Shown: positions 8,189 to 17,671, counted from the stretch's first letter. The stretch: 64,000 bases of DNA from Syntrophobacteraceae bacterium (GCA_031292215.1 JARLHO010000139.1:1-64000), one strand, 5' to 3'. Notes: generated by a model from the sequence alone, not told the origin. Translations and numbers: made by a program.

Positions 8189-9538
8189 ATGGAGGACGTA
8201 ACAGCGGAACTCCGAAAGATTCCTCCCCAGCAGTTGGAGGCCGAACAATCGCTGCTGGGGGGAATTATGGTGGATAGTTCCGGCCTGCCGGCGGCCCTTG
8301 AGGTTTTGAAGGGCGATGAATTCTATAAGGAAGCTCACCGGATTATCTTCACCGCAATCCAGGATCTGTTCGAACAAAACGAGCCGATCGATATCCTGAC
8401 CGTCACCAACCTGCTCGATCATCGCAAGCAACTCGAAGGCGTTGGCGGGGCGTCCTATATCGCCTCTTTGACCGACATCATGCCGACGGCCTCAAACGTT
8501 GGCGCCTACGCTAAGATCGTTAGCGAAAAGGCGGTGCTGCGAAAGCTCATACAGTGCGCCAACGAAATCATTGCCGCGGCCTACGGCGGGGGGAAAAGCT
8601 CCGATGAGGTCCTGGATAGCGCCGAATCGGCCATCTTTCGAGTCGCCGAGCGCCGAATCCGAAATTCGTACTTTCCGCTAAAAGAAATCATAAAGAAAAA
8701 CATCGAGGCCATCGAGCGCTACCAGGAATACCGGGAATCGGTTACGGGGGTTACGAGCGGCTACAAGGAGCTCGATAAGCTGACCGCCGGGTTTCAAAAA
8801 TCCGATCTCATCATCATTGCGGCACGGCCGAGCATGGGGAAAACTGCCTTTGCGCTTTGCGTGGCAAGAAACGCAGCGGTGGAAAGCGGGGTTCCGGTTG
8901 GCTTTTTTTCCCTGGAGATGAGCAAAGAGCAGCTTGCGATGCGTCTTCTGTGTTCCGAGGCAAGAGTTGATTCCCACAAAATCCGCTCCGGTTTTCTTAG
9001 CCGGCAGGAATGTGGCAAGCTCCTTCAGGCCGCAGGGCAATATATGGACGTGCCGATCTACATCGACGACACCCCGGGGATTTCTCCTTTGGAGCTCAGG
9101 GCGAAGGCTCGCAGGATGATGGCCGACCAGGGGCTTGGGATGGTCGTAGTAGATTATTTGCAGCTCATGAGGGGCAGGGACTCCGAAAGGCGCGAGCAGG
9201 AGATCTCCGATATATCCCGGTCGCTAAAGGGTCTGGCCAAGGAATTGGACATCCCGGTGATAGCTCTTGCCCAGTTGAATCGAAAGGTCGAGGAGCGCAC
9301 CGACAAAAGGCCGATGCTAAGCGATCTTCGTGAATCGGGCGCCATAGAGCAGGACGCCGACGTTATCGCCTTTATTTACCGCGATGAGGTCTACACCAAG
9401 CAGGCGTGCAAGGAGCCCGGTGTTGCCGAGATTATCATTGGAAAGCAAAGAAACGGGCCGGCGGGTGAGACCGTAAAACTCGCTTACATAAATACCTATA
9501 CGCGCTTTGAAAACCTTGCGCTTGGCCAAGGAGACTAA
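8189..9538 (+). CDS. dnaB: Replicative DNA helicase DnaB
   Basis: Hexameric 5'-3' helicase that unwinds DNA at the replication fork. The 449 residues comprise an N-terminal DnaB domain (PPQQLEAEQSLLGGIM), a linker and a RecA-like C-terminal motor. Walker A is ARPSMGKTAFAL, Walker B is VVVDYLQLMRG, and DLRESGAIEQDADVI is the motif H4/DnaB hallmark. No intein is seen: the Walker A region is continuous. It closes the ribosomal-protein run and is likely translated from the same transcript. Confidence 0.97.
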   Translation: MEDVTAELRKIPPQQLEAEQSLLGGIMVDSSGLPAALEVLKGDEFYKEAHRIIFTAIQDLFEQNEPIDILTVTNLLDHRKQLEGVGGASYIASLTDIMPTASNVGAYAKIVSEKAVLRKLIQCANEIIAAAYGGGKSSDEVLDSAESAIFRVAERRIRNSYFPLKEIIKKNIEAIERYQEYRESVTGVTSGYKELDKLTAGFQKSDLIIIAARPSMGKTAFALCVARNAAVESGVPVGFFSLEMSKEQLAMRLLCSEARVDSHKIRSGFLSRQECGKLLQAAGQYMDVPIYIDDTPGISPLELRAKARRMMADQGLGMVVVDYLQLMRGRDSERREQEISDISRSLKGLAKELDIPVIALAQLNRKVEERTDKRPMLSDLRESGAIEQDADVIAFIYRDEVYTKQACKEPGVAEIIIGKQRNGPAGETVKLAYINTYTRFENLALGQGD

Positions 9539-9604
9539 AGGTCCGTTTTTTGCCCGCGTGTGTGTTACAATATTGCGGAGTAGCCGCTTTAACGGAGGAA
9601 GCAT

Positions 9605-11281
9605 ACGAAAGTCGTTGGAAACCTCACCGGACTAAAGCCCGGTATTCGCCGGCGCCTGGAAGGCCTTAGCCGGCGAAAAATCCCCGCGCGCCAGGTGATT
9701 TCACCGGAACTTTCCCGAGACCTTGCACACCTGTCATTTGAATCCGGACGCCAGATTGGATTGCTGATTGGCCGCGACGGCGGAGTCGAGATGGTGCTGG
9801 TCGGCGGCCCCCGCTCTCTCTATATTCCCGATCTGCCCAAGAGTCGCGGCGCAAGAAGGCGGCTTCGAGGCCTTCGGCTGGTGCATACGCATCTGGGCGC
9901 CGAGCCGATTACCGAAGAGGACCTGATGGACCTTGTTTTCCTCAGGCTCGATTGTATCGCGGCGGTCTATGTCGATAGTAACGGTGGGGCAACGGAGCTG
10001 GAAGTAGCCCACATCCTCCCGCAGGCCCAAAGCGGGGGCAGGGGCTGGGAGGTGCTGGACCCCATGCCCTGCTATGATCCCGACCTTGATTTTCCGGCTC
10101 TCGTACGCCTTCTCGAAGACGAACTGGACCAAAACCTGCCCGCGGACACGGCGGGAAAAACCGGTGAAGACCGGGCGATACTGGTAAGTGTCACCGACTC
10201 CGAGCGCGGGAGCGCGAACATGTCGATGGCGGAACTGGTCGAACTTGCTCGGGCAGGGGGGATAATCGCAGTCGATACGGTGATCCAGAGGCAGCGTCAG
10301 AGAAACCCGAAGTATTTCATCGGCAAGGGGAAATTGAGCGAGATTGTCTTACGGGCGCTTCAGTGCGGGGTGGATTTGCTGATATTTGACCAGGAGCTAA
10401 ACCCCTCGCAGGTGCGATCGATTACCGATACGACCGAGTTGCGGGTAGTCGACAGGACCCAGCTCATACTCGATATTTTTGCCCAACGGGCCCAGAGCAG
10501 GGAAGGAAAGATCCAGGTCGAGATGGCGCAGTTAAAGTACCTTCTGCCAAGGCTCGGGGTAAAAGACGACGCTCTTTCCCGGCTTACCGGGGGCATTGGA
10601 ACCAGGGGGCCCGGAGAGACGACCCTCGAGATAAACCGGCGCCGTATCAAAGACCGCATCGGCCAGCTCGAAGACAGCCTGAAAAGCCTTAGCAAGAGGC
10701 GAACTCTTAGGCGGGGCAAAAGGACCAGGAAAGAGGTCCCGGTCATCTCCATTGTGGGCTACACAAACGCTGGAAAATCAACCCTTCTAAACGCCCTTAC
10801 CCACAGCACGGTTGTCGTTGAAGACAAGCTTTTCGCAACCCTTGATCCGGTTAGCCGCAGGCTCAGGTTCCCAAAGGACTTCGAAGTCATCGTCACCGAT
10901 ACGGTCGGGTTCATAAGGGATTTGCCAAAAGATCTCATCGAAGCATTCTCGGCCACCCTGGAGGAGCTCCAGGAGGCAGACCTTTTGCTCCACGTCGTAG
11001 ATATCGGAAACCCTCGGTTCGAAGAGCATATCGGGGCCGTTGAAAATACCCTGGCCGGGCTGGGTCTGGATCAAAAGCCTACGATAATGGTCTTTAATAA
11101 AATCGACCTGGTCGAGGCCGATTTTGCCGAGCAGAAAATAAGAAGGCATGGCGCAGTAGGCGTATCGGCGACAAACGCGCGCACGCTCCATCCTCTCATT
11201 TTGGCGATGCAGGATCGCATTGCGGGTTTTCCGGCAAGAGAGGTCGGACTGGGGGCCAATGCGGCAACCGTTAGCGAATAG
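9605..11281 (+). CDS. hflX: GTPase HflX, apparent non-AUG (ACG) start
   Basis: Ribosome-associated GTPase involved in rescue or splitting of stalled ribosomes. The protein has an N-terminal HflX domain, a glycine-rich GGIGTRGPGETTLEINRRR block, and a G domain with Walker A GYTNAGKST, DTVGFI and NKID. The first canonical start is a GTG at 9695, but the 30 codons before it (VVGNLTGLKPGIRRR and onward) read like the conserved N-terminus of deltaproteobacterial HflX. Between the in-frame TAA at 9590 and 9695 there is no ATG, GTG or TTG. A GGAGGA site at 9594-9599 points to the ACG at 9605. Family certain; start inferred. Confidence 0.9.
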   Translation, partial: TKVVGNLTGLKPGIRRRLEGLSRRKIPARQVISPELSRDLAHLSFESGRQIGLLIGRDGGVEMVLVGGPRSLYIPDLPKSRGARRRLRGLRLVHTHLGAEPITEEDLMDLVFLRLDCIAAVYVDSNGGATELEVAHILPQAQSGGRGWEVLDPMPCYDPDLDFPALVRLLEDELDQNLPADTAGKTGEDRAILVSVTDSERGSANMSMAELVELARAGGIIAVDTVIQRQRQRNPKYFIGKGKLSEIVLRALQCGVDLLIFDQELNPSQVRSITDTTELRVVDRTQLILDIFAQRAQSREGKIQVEMAQLKYLLPRLGVKDDALSRLTGGIGTRGPGETTLEINRRRIKDRIGQLEDSLKSLSKRRTLRRGKRTRKEVPVISIVGYTNAGKSTLLNALTHSTVVVEDKLFATLDPVSRRLRFPKDFEVIVTDTVGFIRDLPKDLIEAFSATLEELQEADLLLHVVDIGNPRFEEHIGAVENTLAGLGLDQKPTIMVFNKIDLVEADFAEQKIRRHGAVGVSATNARTLHPLILAMQDRIAGFPAREVGLGANAATVSE

Positions 11282-11332
11282 CTCCGGGGATCTCCTCAGT
11301 CCGGCTTTCATTTCTTATGGCGCAGCAGGGTA

Positions 11333-12274
11333 TCAGGAGTCGGAGACTTCTCTTTCGGCGAGGATCTTTTTTGCCTCGGCCACATCCCTTCCAATCTGCG
11401 CGGCCAGCTCGGCCGGGCCCGAAAAGCGTATCTCCTCTCGGAGCCGGTCGATAAACCTGATAGAGATGGTCTTTCCGTAGAGGTCCCCGTTGAAATCGAA
11501 AAGATGGGCTTCCAGGGAGAGTTCGGTGTTTCCAAATGTTGGATTATACCCCAGATTGGCCGCCCCGCCGTACGTTTTGCCTTCGACTTCGGCCTCGATC
11601 GCATAGACGCCCGTGGGCGGGCTGGCCATGGCCGGCATGCGGATGTTGGCGGTCGGAAACCCGAGGGTAATCCCCCTTTTCTGCCCCGTAATGACTTCGC
11701 CGGAAACTTCGAAAAGACGACCGAGGAGGTTATTGGCCTCCATTATCTGCCCGCCTGCGATCATCTGCCGGATCGCGGTGCTGCTGACCATCTTGTCGTC
11801 TATCCTGATGCCTGAAACGGTTTGGACTTCAAAGCCGTATTCGCTCCCAAGGCGCCTTAGAAAATCGATATCTCCTTCGCGGCTGTTCCCGAAGCGGTAG
11901 TCGTGGCCGACGACAATCGCTTTGGCGCCGATGTTTTCAACGAGAATGATCTCGACAAACTCTCGGGCGGACATGCGGGCGAAAATATGATCGAAGGGGA
12001 TCACAATGGTTGCATCGATGCCGCAGGCTGCGATGAGTTCCATCTTGAGCCGATGGCAGGTAATAAATCGCGGGGCATTTTCGGGGGAAAGCACCTGGAT
12101 GGGGTGGGGGTCGAAGGTCACAACCGCCGACTGCCCGCCCAGTTTTTGGGCCCATTGGCTTACCTTTTGGAAAAGGGCCTGGTGACCTTTATGGACGCCA
12201 TCGAAGTTCCCGATGGTGATGGCCGGATTTTTGAGCTTGCCCCTGACGGACTGAATTCCGTGAAACACTTGCAT
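11333..12274 (-). CDS. ribF: Bifunctional riboflavin kinase/FAD synthetase
   Basis: Converts riboflavin to FMN and FMN to FAD. The 313 residues divide into an N-terminal FAD synthetase domain (IGNFDGVHKGHQALF, with the HxGH nucleotidyltransferase motif, and VVGHDYRFG) and a C-terminal riboflavin kinase domain (GEVITGQKRGITLGFPTANI, GVYAI, HLFDFNGDLYG). It stands alone on the minus strand, convergent with hflX and upstream of the tRNA-Leu gene. The assignment is secure and the length is standard. Confidence 0.96.
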   Translation of the reverse strand: MQVFHGIQSVRGKLKNPAITIGNFDGVHKGHQALFQKVSQWAQKLGGQSAVVTFDPHPIQVLSPENAPRFITCHRLKMELIAACGIDATIVIPFDHIFARMSAREFVEIILVENIGAKAIVVGHDYRFGNSREGDIDFLRRLGSEYGFEVQTVSGIRIDDKMVSSTAIRQMIAGGQIMEANNLLGRLFEVSGEVITGQKRGITLGFPTANIRMPAMASPPTGVYAIEAEVEGKTYGGAANLGYNPTFGNTELSLEAHLFDFNGDLYGKTISIRFIDRLREEIRFSGPAELAAQIGRDVAEAKKILAEREVSDS

Positions 12275-12368
12275 AGGGTTTACGACATCCTTTGGAAAGT
12301 AAATTGAAACGCCTTGACAGGCAAAGACTTTTAGAATACGATACTGACAATGTTTTTACAAGGAAATT

Positions 12369-12452
12369 GCCGAAGTGGCGGAACTGGTAGACGCGCTAGG
12401 TTCAGGGTCTAGTGGCTTTACGGCTGTCGGGGTTCGAGTCCCCGCTTCGGCA
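12369..12452 (+). tRNA. tRNA-Leu (anticodon CAG)
   Basis: A class II tRNA. The acceptor stem GCCGAAG pairs with CTTCGGC (12445-12451) and the discriminator is A. The anticodon loop reads TTCAGGG on a stem CTAGG/TCTAG, giving anticodon CAG. A long variable arm and a GGTTCGAGTCC T-loop are visible. CCA is not encoded. It forms the left border of the accessory island. Confidence 0.95.
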
Positions 12453-12571
12453 ACCCCATGAAATGATTAGGGATTCAGCCTTTGGGCCGAGTCCCTTTTT
12501 TGGTTCTAAAATGACCCTTCCAAAGTGCCTCTCTTTCGATACGCATGGAATAACGCTTGACATTGTCACAA

Positions 12572-12718
12572 GTGGTCAAGATTGCAAAAAAGAAGAAGCC
12601 CGATCTGACAGATCCCCTGCTCCACCGGGGACATCTTCTCAAGTTCAAAGGCAAGAGCTATCGCCTCAAAGAGGCTTCCATCAGGTTGATGGAAAACAAG
12701 CAGAAATCTTCAGGATGA
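12572..12718 (+). mobile_element. Relic of an IS21-type IstB helper ATPase (C-terminus only)
   Basis: The reading from 12572 to the TGA at 12716-12718 gives 48 residues containing DLTDPLLHRGHLLKFKGK and SYRLKEA. This resembles the extreme C-terminus of IS21-family IstB ATP-binding proteins. No Walker motifs or istA sequence remain, so it is a remnant and not a functional gene. The nearby 31-bp repeat (12765-12795) may derive from the same element's end. The family call is from memory of IstB C-termini and is moderately confident. Confidence 0.55.
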
Positions 12719-12764
12719 AAAAGGTTGTTGGCAGGTTATTTCTCTACTGTCGCCCGGGGGCCCC

Positions 12765-12795
12765 GCCACAAGTGGGGGATTTTCAAGTGGCCCTC
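12765..12795 (+). repeat. 31-bp repeat, left copy (inverted relative to 19346-19376)
   Basis: This 31-base stretch beginning GCCACAAGTGGGGG is the exact reverse complement of 19346-19376. It contains an internal imperfect dyad (CCACAAGTGG and CAAGTGG). Its position after an IstB relic suggests the end of a decayed IS21-like element. Confidence 0.9.
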
Positions 12796-12987
12796 GAGCA
12801 AAAGGATTTTGCGAAGTAACCTTCGTTGCACTTCATTATGATGATATATAAAGGAAATTCTTTGCCAAAAAAATCCTTGATTTTTCTGTACCGTTCGAAA
12901 AAGTACGAATCTCCGCCGCTCTCCCGTATTGCGTGCCAATGAGGCTGTGGGGTGCGGGTAAAATTGTCACAGGGAGGAATGCCGGGA

Positions 12988-13926
12988 ATGAAAAGGAGCG
13001 ATGAGAGGGTGGTGGACCTGGTCCTCGATGAGGGTGGCCCCTTAATAATATGGAGGGAAGAGGATTCTCAGTTAAGACGCAGCGGCCTCTTTGTTACGGC
13101 CCTGATCTGTGACAACCCGGACTGCGAATGTCGCGACGTCAGGTTGCAAGCTGTGCTTATCGACGAACGATATACGAACATAGAGAACGACGGAAAGAGC
13201 TTCAAGTATACATTCGTTCCGAGGGCCGGTGAGTCCGCGGAACCGCCTCCCCTGAGGTCCCTGGGCGCGAGCTTTAACGTGGATTCGGGCCAGGTCGTTT
13301 TCAATTCCGCCGCATCCGCAGAACACCATGATCCTGAGCTGTTGGCCCAACTTAGAGAAGGACTGGGCCCGCATCACCTGGAAAGGCTCAATAAAAGGTG
13401 GCGGATGGTCAAGGGTGTTGACGTGGATGGGTGGCGACGCAGGGACTGGACTTGGTGGAAACCTGGAGGACTGGTCTCGTGGCTCGAAGTCTATCCCAAT
13501 GATTTCAACCTGATCTTTGAAATGGACGGCGCGGTATACTGGGCTGACGATATGTACTGCATTAATCCGGAATGCGATTGCAAAAAAGTCGGGTTGGCTT
13601 ATCACAGGGTGAGCTCGGAAGGAGTGGAATTCGTGGGCGCGATCGACGTCGCCATGCCATCATGGAAATACTCGAGCCTCATGGGCGAAGGAGGTGATGA
13701 AAAATTGCTCAGACGTCTCTGCAGCGCCATGCGGAGGCGCCAGGGGCTCTGCGCGACGCTGAAAGACAGGATGCAAAGGATAAAACCTGTGGGACAGGAA
13801 ATTGTGCGTCTGAGTGGGGCAAAGAATTCAACCAAAAGCGCTGTAGGGCTGCAGACAGGCCGTAACGATCCCTGCCCTTGCGGCTCAGGGAAGAAATTCA
13901 AGAAATGCTGCCTCGGGAGGAGCTGA
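12988..13926 (+). CDS. SEC-C zinc-motif protein
   Basis: A 312-residue protein ending in the SEC-C zinc-binding motif RNDPCPCGSGKKFKKCC, the short domain also found at the SecA C-terminus. Two further cysteine clusters (CDNPDCECRD and CINPECDCKK) sit at similar points of two weakly similar halves, suggesting an internal duplication of a CxxxxCxC unit. The ATG at 12988 has GGAGG 10 bases upstream. The function is unknown; SEC-C proteins often occur in accessory regions. It lies inside the segment bracketed by the 31-bp inverted repeats. Confidence 0.8.
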   Translation: MKRSDERVVDLVLDEGGPLIIWREEDSQLRRSGLFVTALICDNPDCECRDVRLQAVLIDERYTNIENDGKSFKYTFVPRAGESAEPPPLRSLGASFNVDSGQVVFNSAASAEHHDPELLAQLREGLGPHHLERLNKRWRMVKGVDVDGWRRRDWTWWKPGGLVSWLEVYPNDFNLIFEMDGAVYWADDMYCINPECDCKKVGLAYHRVSSEGVEFVGAIDVAMPSWKYSSLMGEGGDEKLLRRLCSAMRRRQGLCATLKDRMQRIKPVGQEIVRLSGAKNSTKSAVGLQTGRNDPCPCGSGKKFKKCCLGRS

Positions 13927-14073
13927 AAAACTATTTTTACATTAAAGCTGAAAATATCAAAGTGGGCCAAATCAAGTTGACGAAACCATTCCCCAACCGT
14001 TCTTGTCTTCTGTGCCAAAACACAGGATTGGACTCTGACTTACAAATGATCCCTGATAGTGCCATTGTTGGGG

Positions 14074-14334
14074 TTACCGTAAGTCGCCAGTGAGTATGAG
14101 GAGAGACCCATCCGATTCCATTAGGCCACCAGGATATTTCCGGCGCGCTTCCTCTTCAATGGCTGCCCTGTTCTCTCTGAATACGGCGAGCTTATCCCTG
14201 GCATCCCCGCCGAAATAGTCATCCAAAGCTTCTTTGCCGATTTCGCACCGCACGCGGGCTTCTCCATCCTGCCCCCAGAACACGACAACTTCGCGATCAA
14301 AAACATATCTCTCTTCCGTCGCCGGAAACCTCAG
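14074..14334 (-). CDS. DUF1488-like small protein, start overlaps Fic stop
   Basis: The last 86 codons of this frame encode RFPATEERYVFDREVVVFWG, then EIGKEALDDYFGGDAR and EEEARRKYPGG, resembling the DUF1488 family of small proteins of unknown function. A longer frame reaches 14607, but its first part is an arginine-rich antisense-like reading inside the Fic gene and is not credible. The family-like N-terminus falls at a CTG (14334) that overlaps the Fic TGA as CTGA, so translation may be coupled from a non-AUG codon. No ATG, GTG or TTG is suitably placed. Confidence 0.6.
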   Translation of the reverse strand: MRFPATEERYVFDREVVVFWGQDGEARVRCEIGKEALDDYFGGDARDKLAVFRENRAAIEEEARRKYPGGLMESDGSLLILTGDLR

Positions 14335-15557
14335 ATGCGCATATTCACCTTTTCGGGAAACAATCCCGGCATCCAGCGAGAGGCGAGCGCCGCCGGGAAG
14401 ACAAGGCGAAGCGGCGAGCGTTGACTCTCCGAGGCGAGCACCCCCCGCCGGATTAGCGCGGAGACAATACGGCGCGCATGGCGCTCGCCCGCACCCACAA
14501 CGCCTGCGGCATCGCCGCGGGGTAGCTCTCCACGGTAGAGCACAGCTTCGAGGATGCTGCCCGACGTGGGCGGCAAAGCATTGACCTTGATTTCTTCTTC
14601 GGCCCAAAGAAGGATGCGTGCCCGTAGGCGATCCGGCTGCATCAGGCTTTCCATGAATTCAACCTGGTCGATGCAGATTTCGAGAAAGAACCCTGTGAAT
14701 GCCGCGAGAGCCTCTTCGCTCAAATTACCGCGCCCATCAAGATCGTTGCGACGGGTGTTGTCACACGTTGCCAGGTGGCTCTTATACCCATCTACTTTGC
14801 GCGCCAAACCGCGCGCCACCGACCAGAGGGCGCCGGTATCGAGCGTCTCCCGCAGCATCGCATGGGACAGCAAGCGTGCAACACGTCCATTGCCGTCAAC
14901 AAACGGGTGAATCCACACGAGTCGATGATGCGCCGCCGCAGCGCCCAGGACCGAGTCCGTCTTGCCGAGGCTGTTGTAGACTTGCTCGAAGCGTTTCAAA
15001 AAGCGCGGCACGGCGCCGGGACTGACGGCGATATGCTGACCAACTCTAACGTCTTTCCTTCGCAGTTCGCCGGCGACAATTCGCACGCGTTCCTTCGTTT
15101 CCGGGTCCTCGACCCACAGCAGATCCTCGGGCAACAACTCGCAGAACCTGCGATGAATCTCCCGGATGCCATCGCTTGTGACCGCGCGCCCATTAAGGTC
15201 GCCATTGTCGATCCATTTTTGAACGGCGACATGCGCTTGTGCTTCGAGCTGTAGATCGCGTTTTTTAGCATCTTTGCTATAATCGTGTTTCAGTGCACGC
15301 TCGATATCGACCGGGTGAGTGTCGTGCCCTTCGATCAGGTTGCTGTAATAGCAGTTCATTGCGCGCACCAAATCGGCAAGCGACCTCAGCAGGCTCTCCG
15401 GCAGGCTGCGCCGCAACCCGGCAGATTTTTGCGCCAGCTCAAAAGCAAGATCTGTCAGGCTGCCGCGAAAACGCGAGTCTGTGCCGATGAGAAAAGGCTC
15501 CGCCAGTGAAATTGGCTCACCCCTATCTTTATGCGCCGCTTCAATGTCCGCTTCCAT
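14331..15557 (-). CDS. Fic-domain protein (probable AMP transferase)
   Basis: A 408-residue Fic protein. The catalytic loop HPFVDGNGR is at residues 217-225, with the flap region upstream (IAVSPGAVP). An inhibitory-helix motif S-x-x-x-E-G is present at residues 72-77 (SNLIEG), which in the family blocks ATP until relieved. The C-terminal third looks like a winged-helix domain (GERHARRIVSALIRRGVLA). Family knowledge says Fic enzymes AMPylate proteins; the target here is unknown. It diverges from the pglZ gene across about 100 bases, so the two could share control. AT-rich promoter-like sequence occupies the gap. Confidence 0.9.
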   Translation of the reverse strand: MEADIEAAHKDRGEPISLAEPFLIGTDSRFRGSLTDLAFELAQKSAGLRRSLPESLLRSLADLVRAMNCYYSNLIEGHDTHPVDIERALKHDYSKDAKKRDLQLEAQAHVAVQKWIDNGDLNGRAVTSDGIREIHRRFCELLPEDLLWVEDPETKERVRIVAGELRRKDVRVGQHIAVSPGAVPRFLKRFEQVYNSLGKTDSVLGAAAAHHRLVWIHPFVDGNGRVARLLSHAMLRETLDTGALWSVARGLARKVDGYKSHLATCDNTRRNDLDGRGNLSEEALAAFTGFFLEICIDQVEFMESLMQPDRLRARILLWAEEEIKVNALPPTSGSILEAVLYRGELPRGDAAGVVGAGERHARRIVSALIRRGVLASESQRSPLRLVFPAALASRWMPGLFPEKVNMRI

Positions 15558-15658
15558 AGCCTCGTTCCATATTTAGGTAAATGTATATATAGCACCGATT
15601 TATATGAGCTTCAAGTCGCATGATGTCCTTGAATAAGTCCGCTTAAAAGTCCGCTTGG

Positions 15659-17650
15659 ATGCACTATTTTCGAAGCCGCAATCAAGGCCGCCGAAAAGGT
15701 ATGCTTAGCCGGCAAAGGACTGTTGAAGTCTTCGGGCGGGTACGCGATGCGATGACAGCACAGGAGCCAAGCGGTAAGGCTCTGGTATTGCTGGGAATGC
15801 CCGGCTATCTTGCGTTGTTGATACCTGAGAACAAACGGGCTGCGATTTCCGCTTTACGCGAATGGGCGGATAGTACGTCTGGGCGGGAAGCGGTCTGCTT
15901 TTTGCGGAGCGATGACATCACGGACTTGCTACTAAAGGATGTTTTTGCAAATCCGCGCTACCGCCAGGGGAAGCAACTGATTGAAATTGATGCCGAGCAG
16001 GTGGTGCTTCAGTTCGAGGCGGGGCATACCGAGGTGATGCTGGTCGGGGAGGATTTGGCGCCCTTCATTCAAGAGGCGTGCGACACATTTCAAAAGTATT
16101 TGAAATATACCGAGGAGCATCCGAACGACAGATCTGACAGGCGCATTGTCATTGCCTCGAAAGGGCGGGAATTGGCGGGGCTCAGCGCCGAGGTGCGGCA
16201 GGTGGTGTGTCTCAGGGATTTCGCTCGCCTATTTTACGACGTAGTAGATGCGGGATTGTCCGAAGAGGCTTTGCGGTGGGTGTGTGAGCGGGGTAAGGAA
16301 GGCGCGGGGAAAACGCTGTCGGAAACACTCAAGACGCTCTTTTTCCCGGAAGGCGGAGTCGAAAAGCGCGTCTTGAGTGTGTTCGACGGGCGCAAAGGAG
16401 TGGAGCGCGAAGCGGTACTGTGGCTGTTTAAACATGCCGCATTCAGGGGAAGTTATCTTGAGTGTATTGCAAGGCAAGAGGGAGTTATCGCTGGCAACTT
16501 CCGCTCCGCATACGTCACGGGGGCGGCGGGTTTCCTGGATAAATCGGAAATGTATGCCAGCGAACGCAGGGATGCTATACGGGAAGCGGACGTCATAATG
16601 TCCGACGCGGACATTCGGCAGTTCATCGCGCGATGCGCGGGCGAATCCACGTCGCGAGTTGCGCCATGGCTGAATTGCGGGACGGGCGCGGAGCGGGCGG
16701 AATTACTGCGGCGCTGCGTTGGGGACGGCATTGTGTCCAATGCCGTAAAAGTCGTGTATCCAGAAGCGGCAACGTATTTAAACGCGGATCTCTTTTTCGA
16801 CGATAAGGCACTGGAAGAGTATTTCAGTGTATACCGCGAACTAAAAATGGTTGGACGCGTGACGCCCGAGTTTTGCGAGAGGGCGCAGTCGGCAGTTCTT
16901 CCGAGTTCGGTGCAGGCGAGGGATGCGATGGTGCAACGGTATGCTTCGGAAAATGAGGGCGCGTTGCTGGTGGTGGACGCGATGGGAGCGGACTGGCTGC
17001 CGATGTTGGTGGCGATGGCGCGCGAACGCAATATAGGCGTGGATTCGATTGGGATCGGCAAGGCGCATTTGCCGACATCGACGGAATTCAACAACATCTA
17101 TTGGCCAGATGCCGCGCGGCGATTGCCAGGCATCAAGCGTTTGGACAATATCGCGCACAAAGGCGTGGAGGCGCATGAGGCGCGAAGCGCGGAGGAAAAT
17201 CTGGCAGCGGCGCTGGATGTGATTGGCGATGAGGTGTTGCCGCGCGTAGCAGAGGGGCTGGCGCGATTCGAACGGGTGCTTGTCACAGCAGACCACGGTA
17301 GTTCGCGGTTAGCGGTGTTGGCGTGGCAATCCGAACCGAAACTGGCGCTGACCCTCGACTGCGAGGTTGGCGCAGAAGTCGCCGATTGGCGCTACCGTGG
17401 GCGGGCGATGCAAGGCGAATGTCCACCGGAACTGGAGGAAACGTTGGACGGCCAGCATTGGGTGGTGCGCGGATATAACCGGCTGCCCAAGAAGGGCGGC
17501 GGACAGGCCTTTGAGCTACACGGCGGGGCGACACTTGAGGAGCGACTGGTGCCGGTTGTGATTTTTTCGAGGACAGGACAGTTTGTGCCTAAGGCGGAGA
17601 CCGATGGTAAACGTGCGCAGATTATTGAGAAAGATGACTTTGATCTGTAG
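15659..17650 (+). CDS. pglZ: PglZ-domain protein, BREX-type phosphatase (type 4-like)
   Basis: A 663-residue PglZ/alkaline-phosphatase-superfamily protein. The C-terminal metal sites are visible as VVDAMGADWL (near residue 440) and VTADHGSSRLAVLA (near residue 543), the hallmarks of PglZ in BREX systems. The N-terminal half is a helical domain without recognised catalytic motifs. The ATG at 15659 lacks a good ribosome site; a Met at 15701 is an alternative. brxL follows 21 bases after the stop. Standard partners pglX, brxC and brxP are absent from the window. In BREX, PglZ is needed for defence, but its substrate is unclear. Confidence 0.85.
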   Translation: MHYFRSRNQGRRKGMLSRQRTVEVFGRVRDAMTAQEPSGKALVLLGMPGYLALLIPENKRAAISALREWADSTSGREAVCFLRSDDITDLLLKDVFANPRYRQGKQLIEIDAEQVVLQFEAGHTEVMLVGEDLAPFIQEACDTFQKYLKYTEEHPNDRSDRRIVIASKGRELAGLSAEVRQVVCLRDFARLFYDVVDAGLSEEALRWVCERGKEGAGKTLSETLKTLFFPEGGVEKRVLSVFDGRKGVEREAVLWLFKHAAFRGSYLECIARQEGVIAGNFRSAYVTGAAGFLDKSEMYASERRDAIREADVIMSDADIRQFIARCAGESTSRVAPWLNCGTGAERAELLRRCVGDGIVSNAVKVVYPEAATYLNADLFFDDKALEEYFSVYRELKMVGRVTPEFCERAQSAVLPSSVQARDAMVQRYASENEGALLVVDAMGADWLPMLVAMARERNIGVDSIGIGKAHLPTSTEFNNIYWPDAARRLPGIKRLDNIAHKGVEAHEARSAEENLAAALDVIGDEVLPRVAEGLARFERVLVTADHGSSRLAVLAWQSEPKLALTLDCEVGAEVADWRYRGRAMQGECPPELEETLDGQHWVVRGYNRLPKKGGGQAFELHGGATLEERLVPVVIFSRTGQFVPKAETDGKRAQIIEKDDFDL

Positions 17651-17671
17651 TTTCAAATAGGGAAATTAACC

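Noticed and set aside
14335-14607. N-terminal extension of the DUF1488-like frame
   Set aside because: The reading is arginine/cysteine-rich nonsense inside the Fic gene and bears no resemblance to a protein domain.
16453-17097. A 214-codon minus-strand frame
   Set aside because: Antisense to pglZ, with no ribosome site or family signature.
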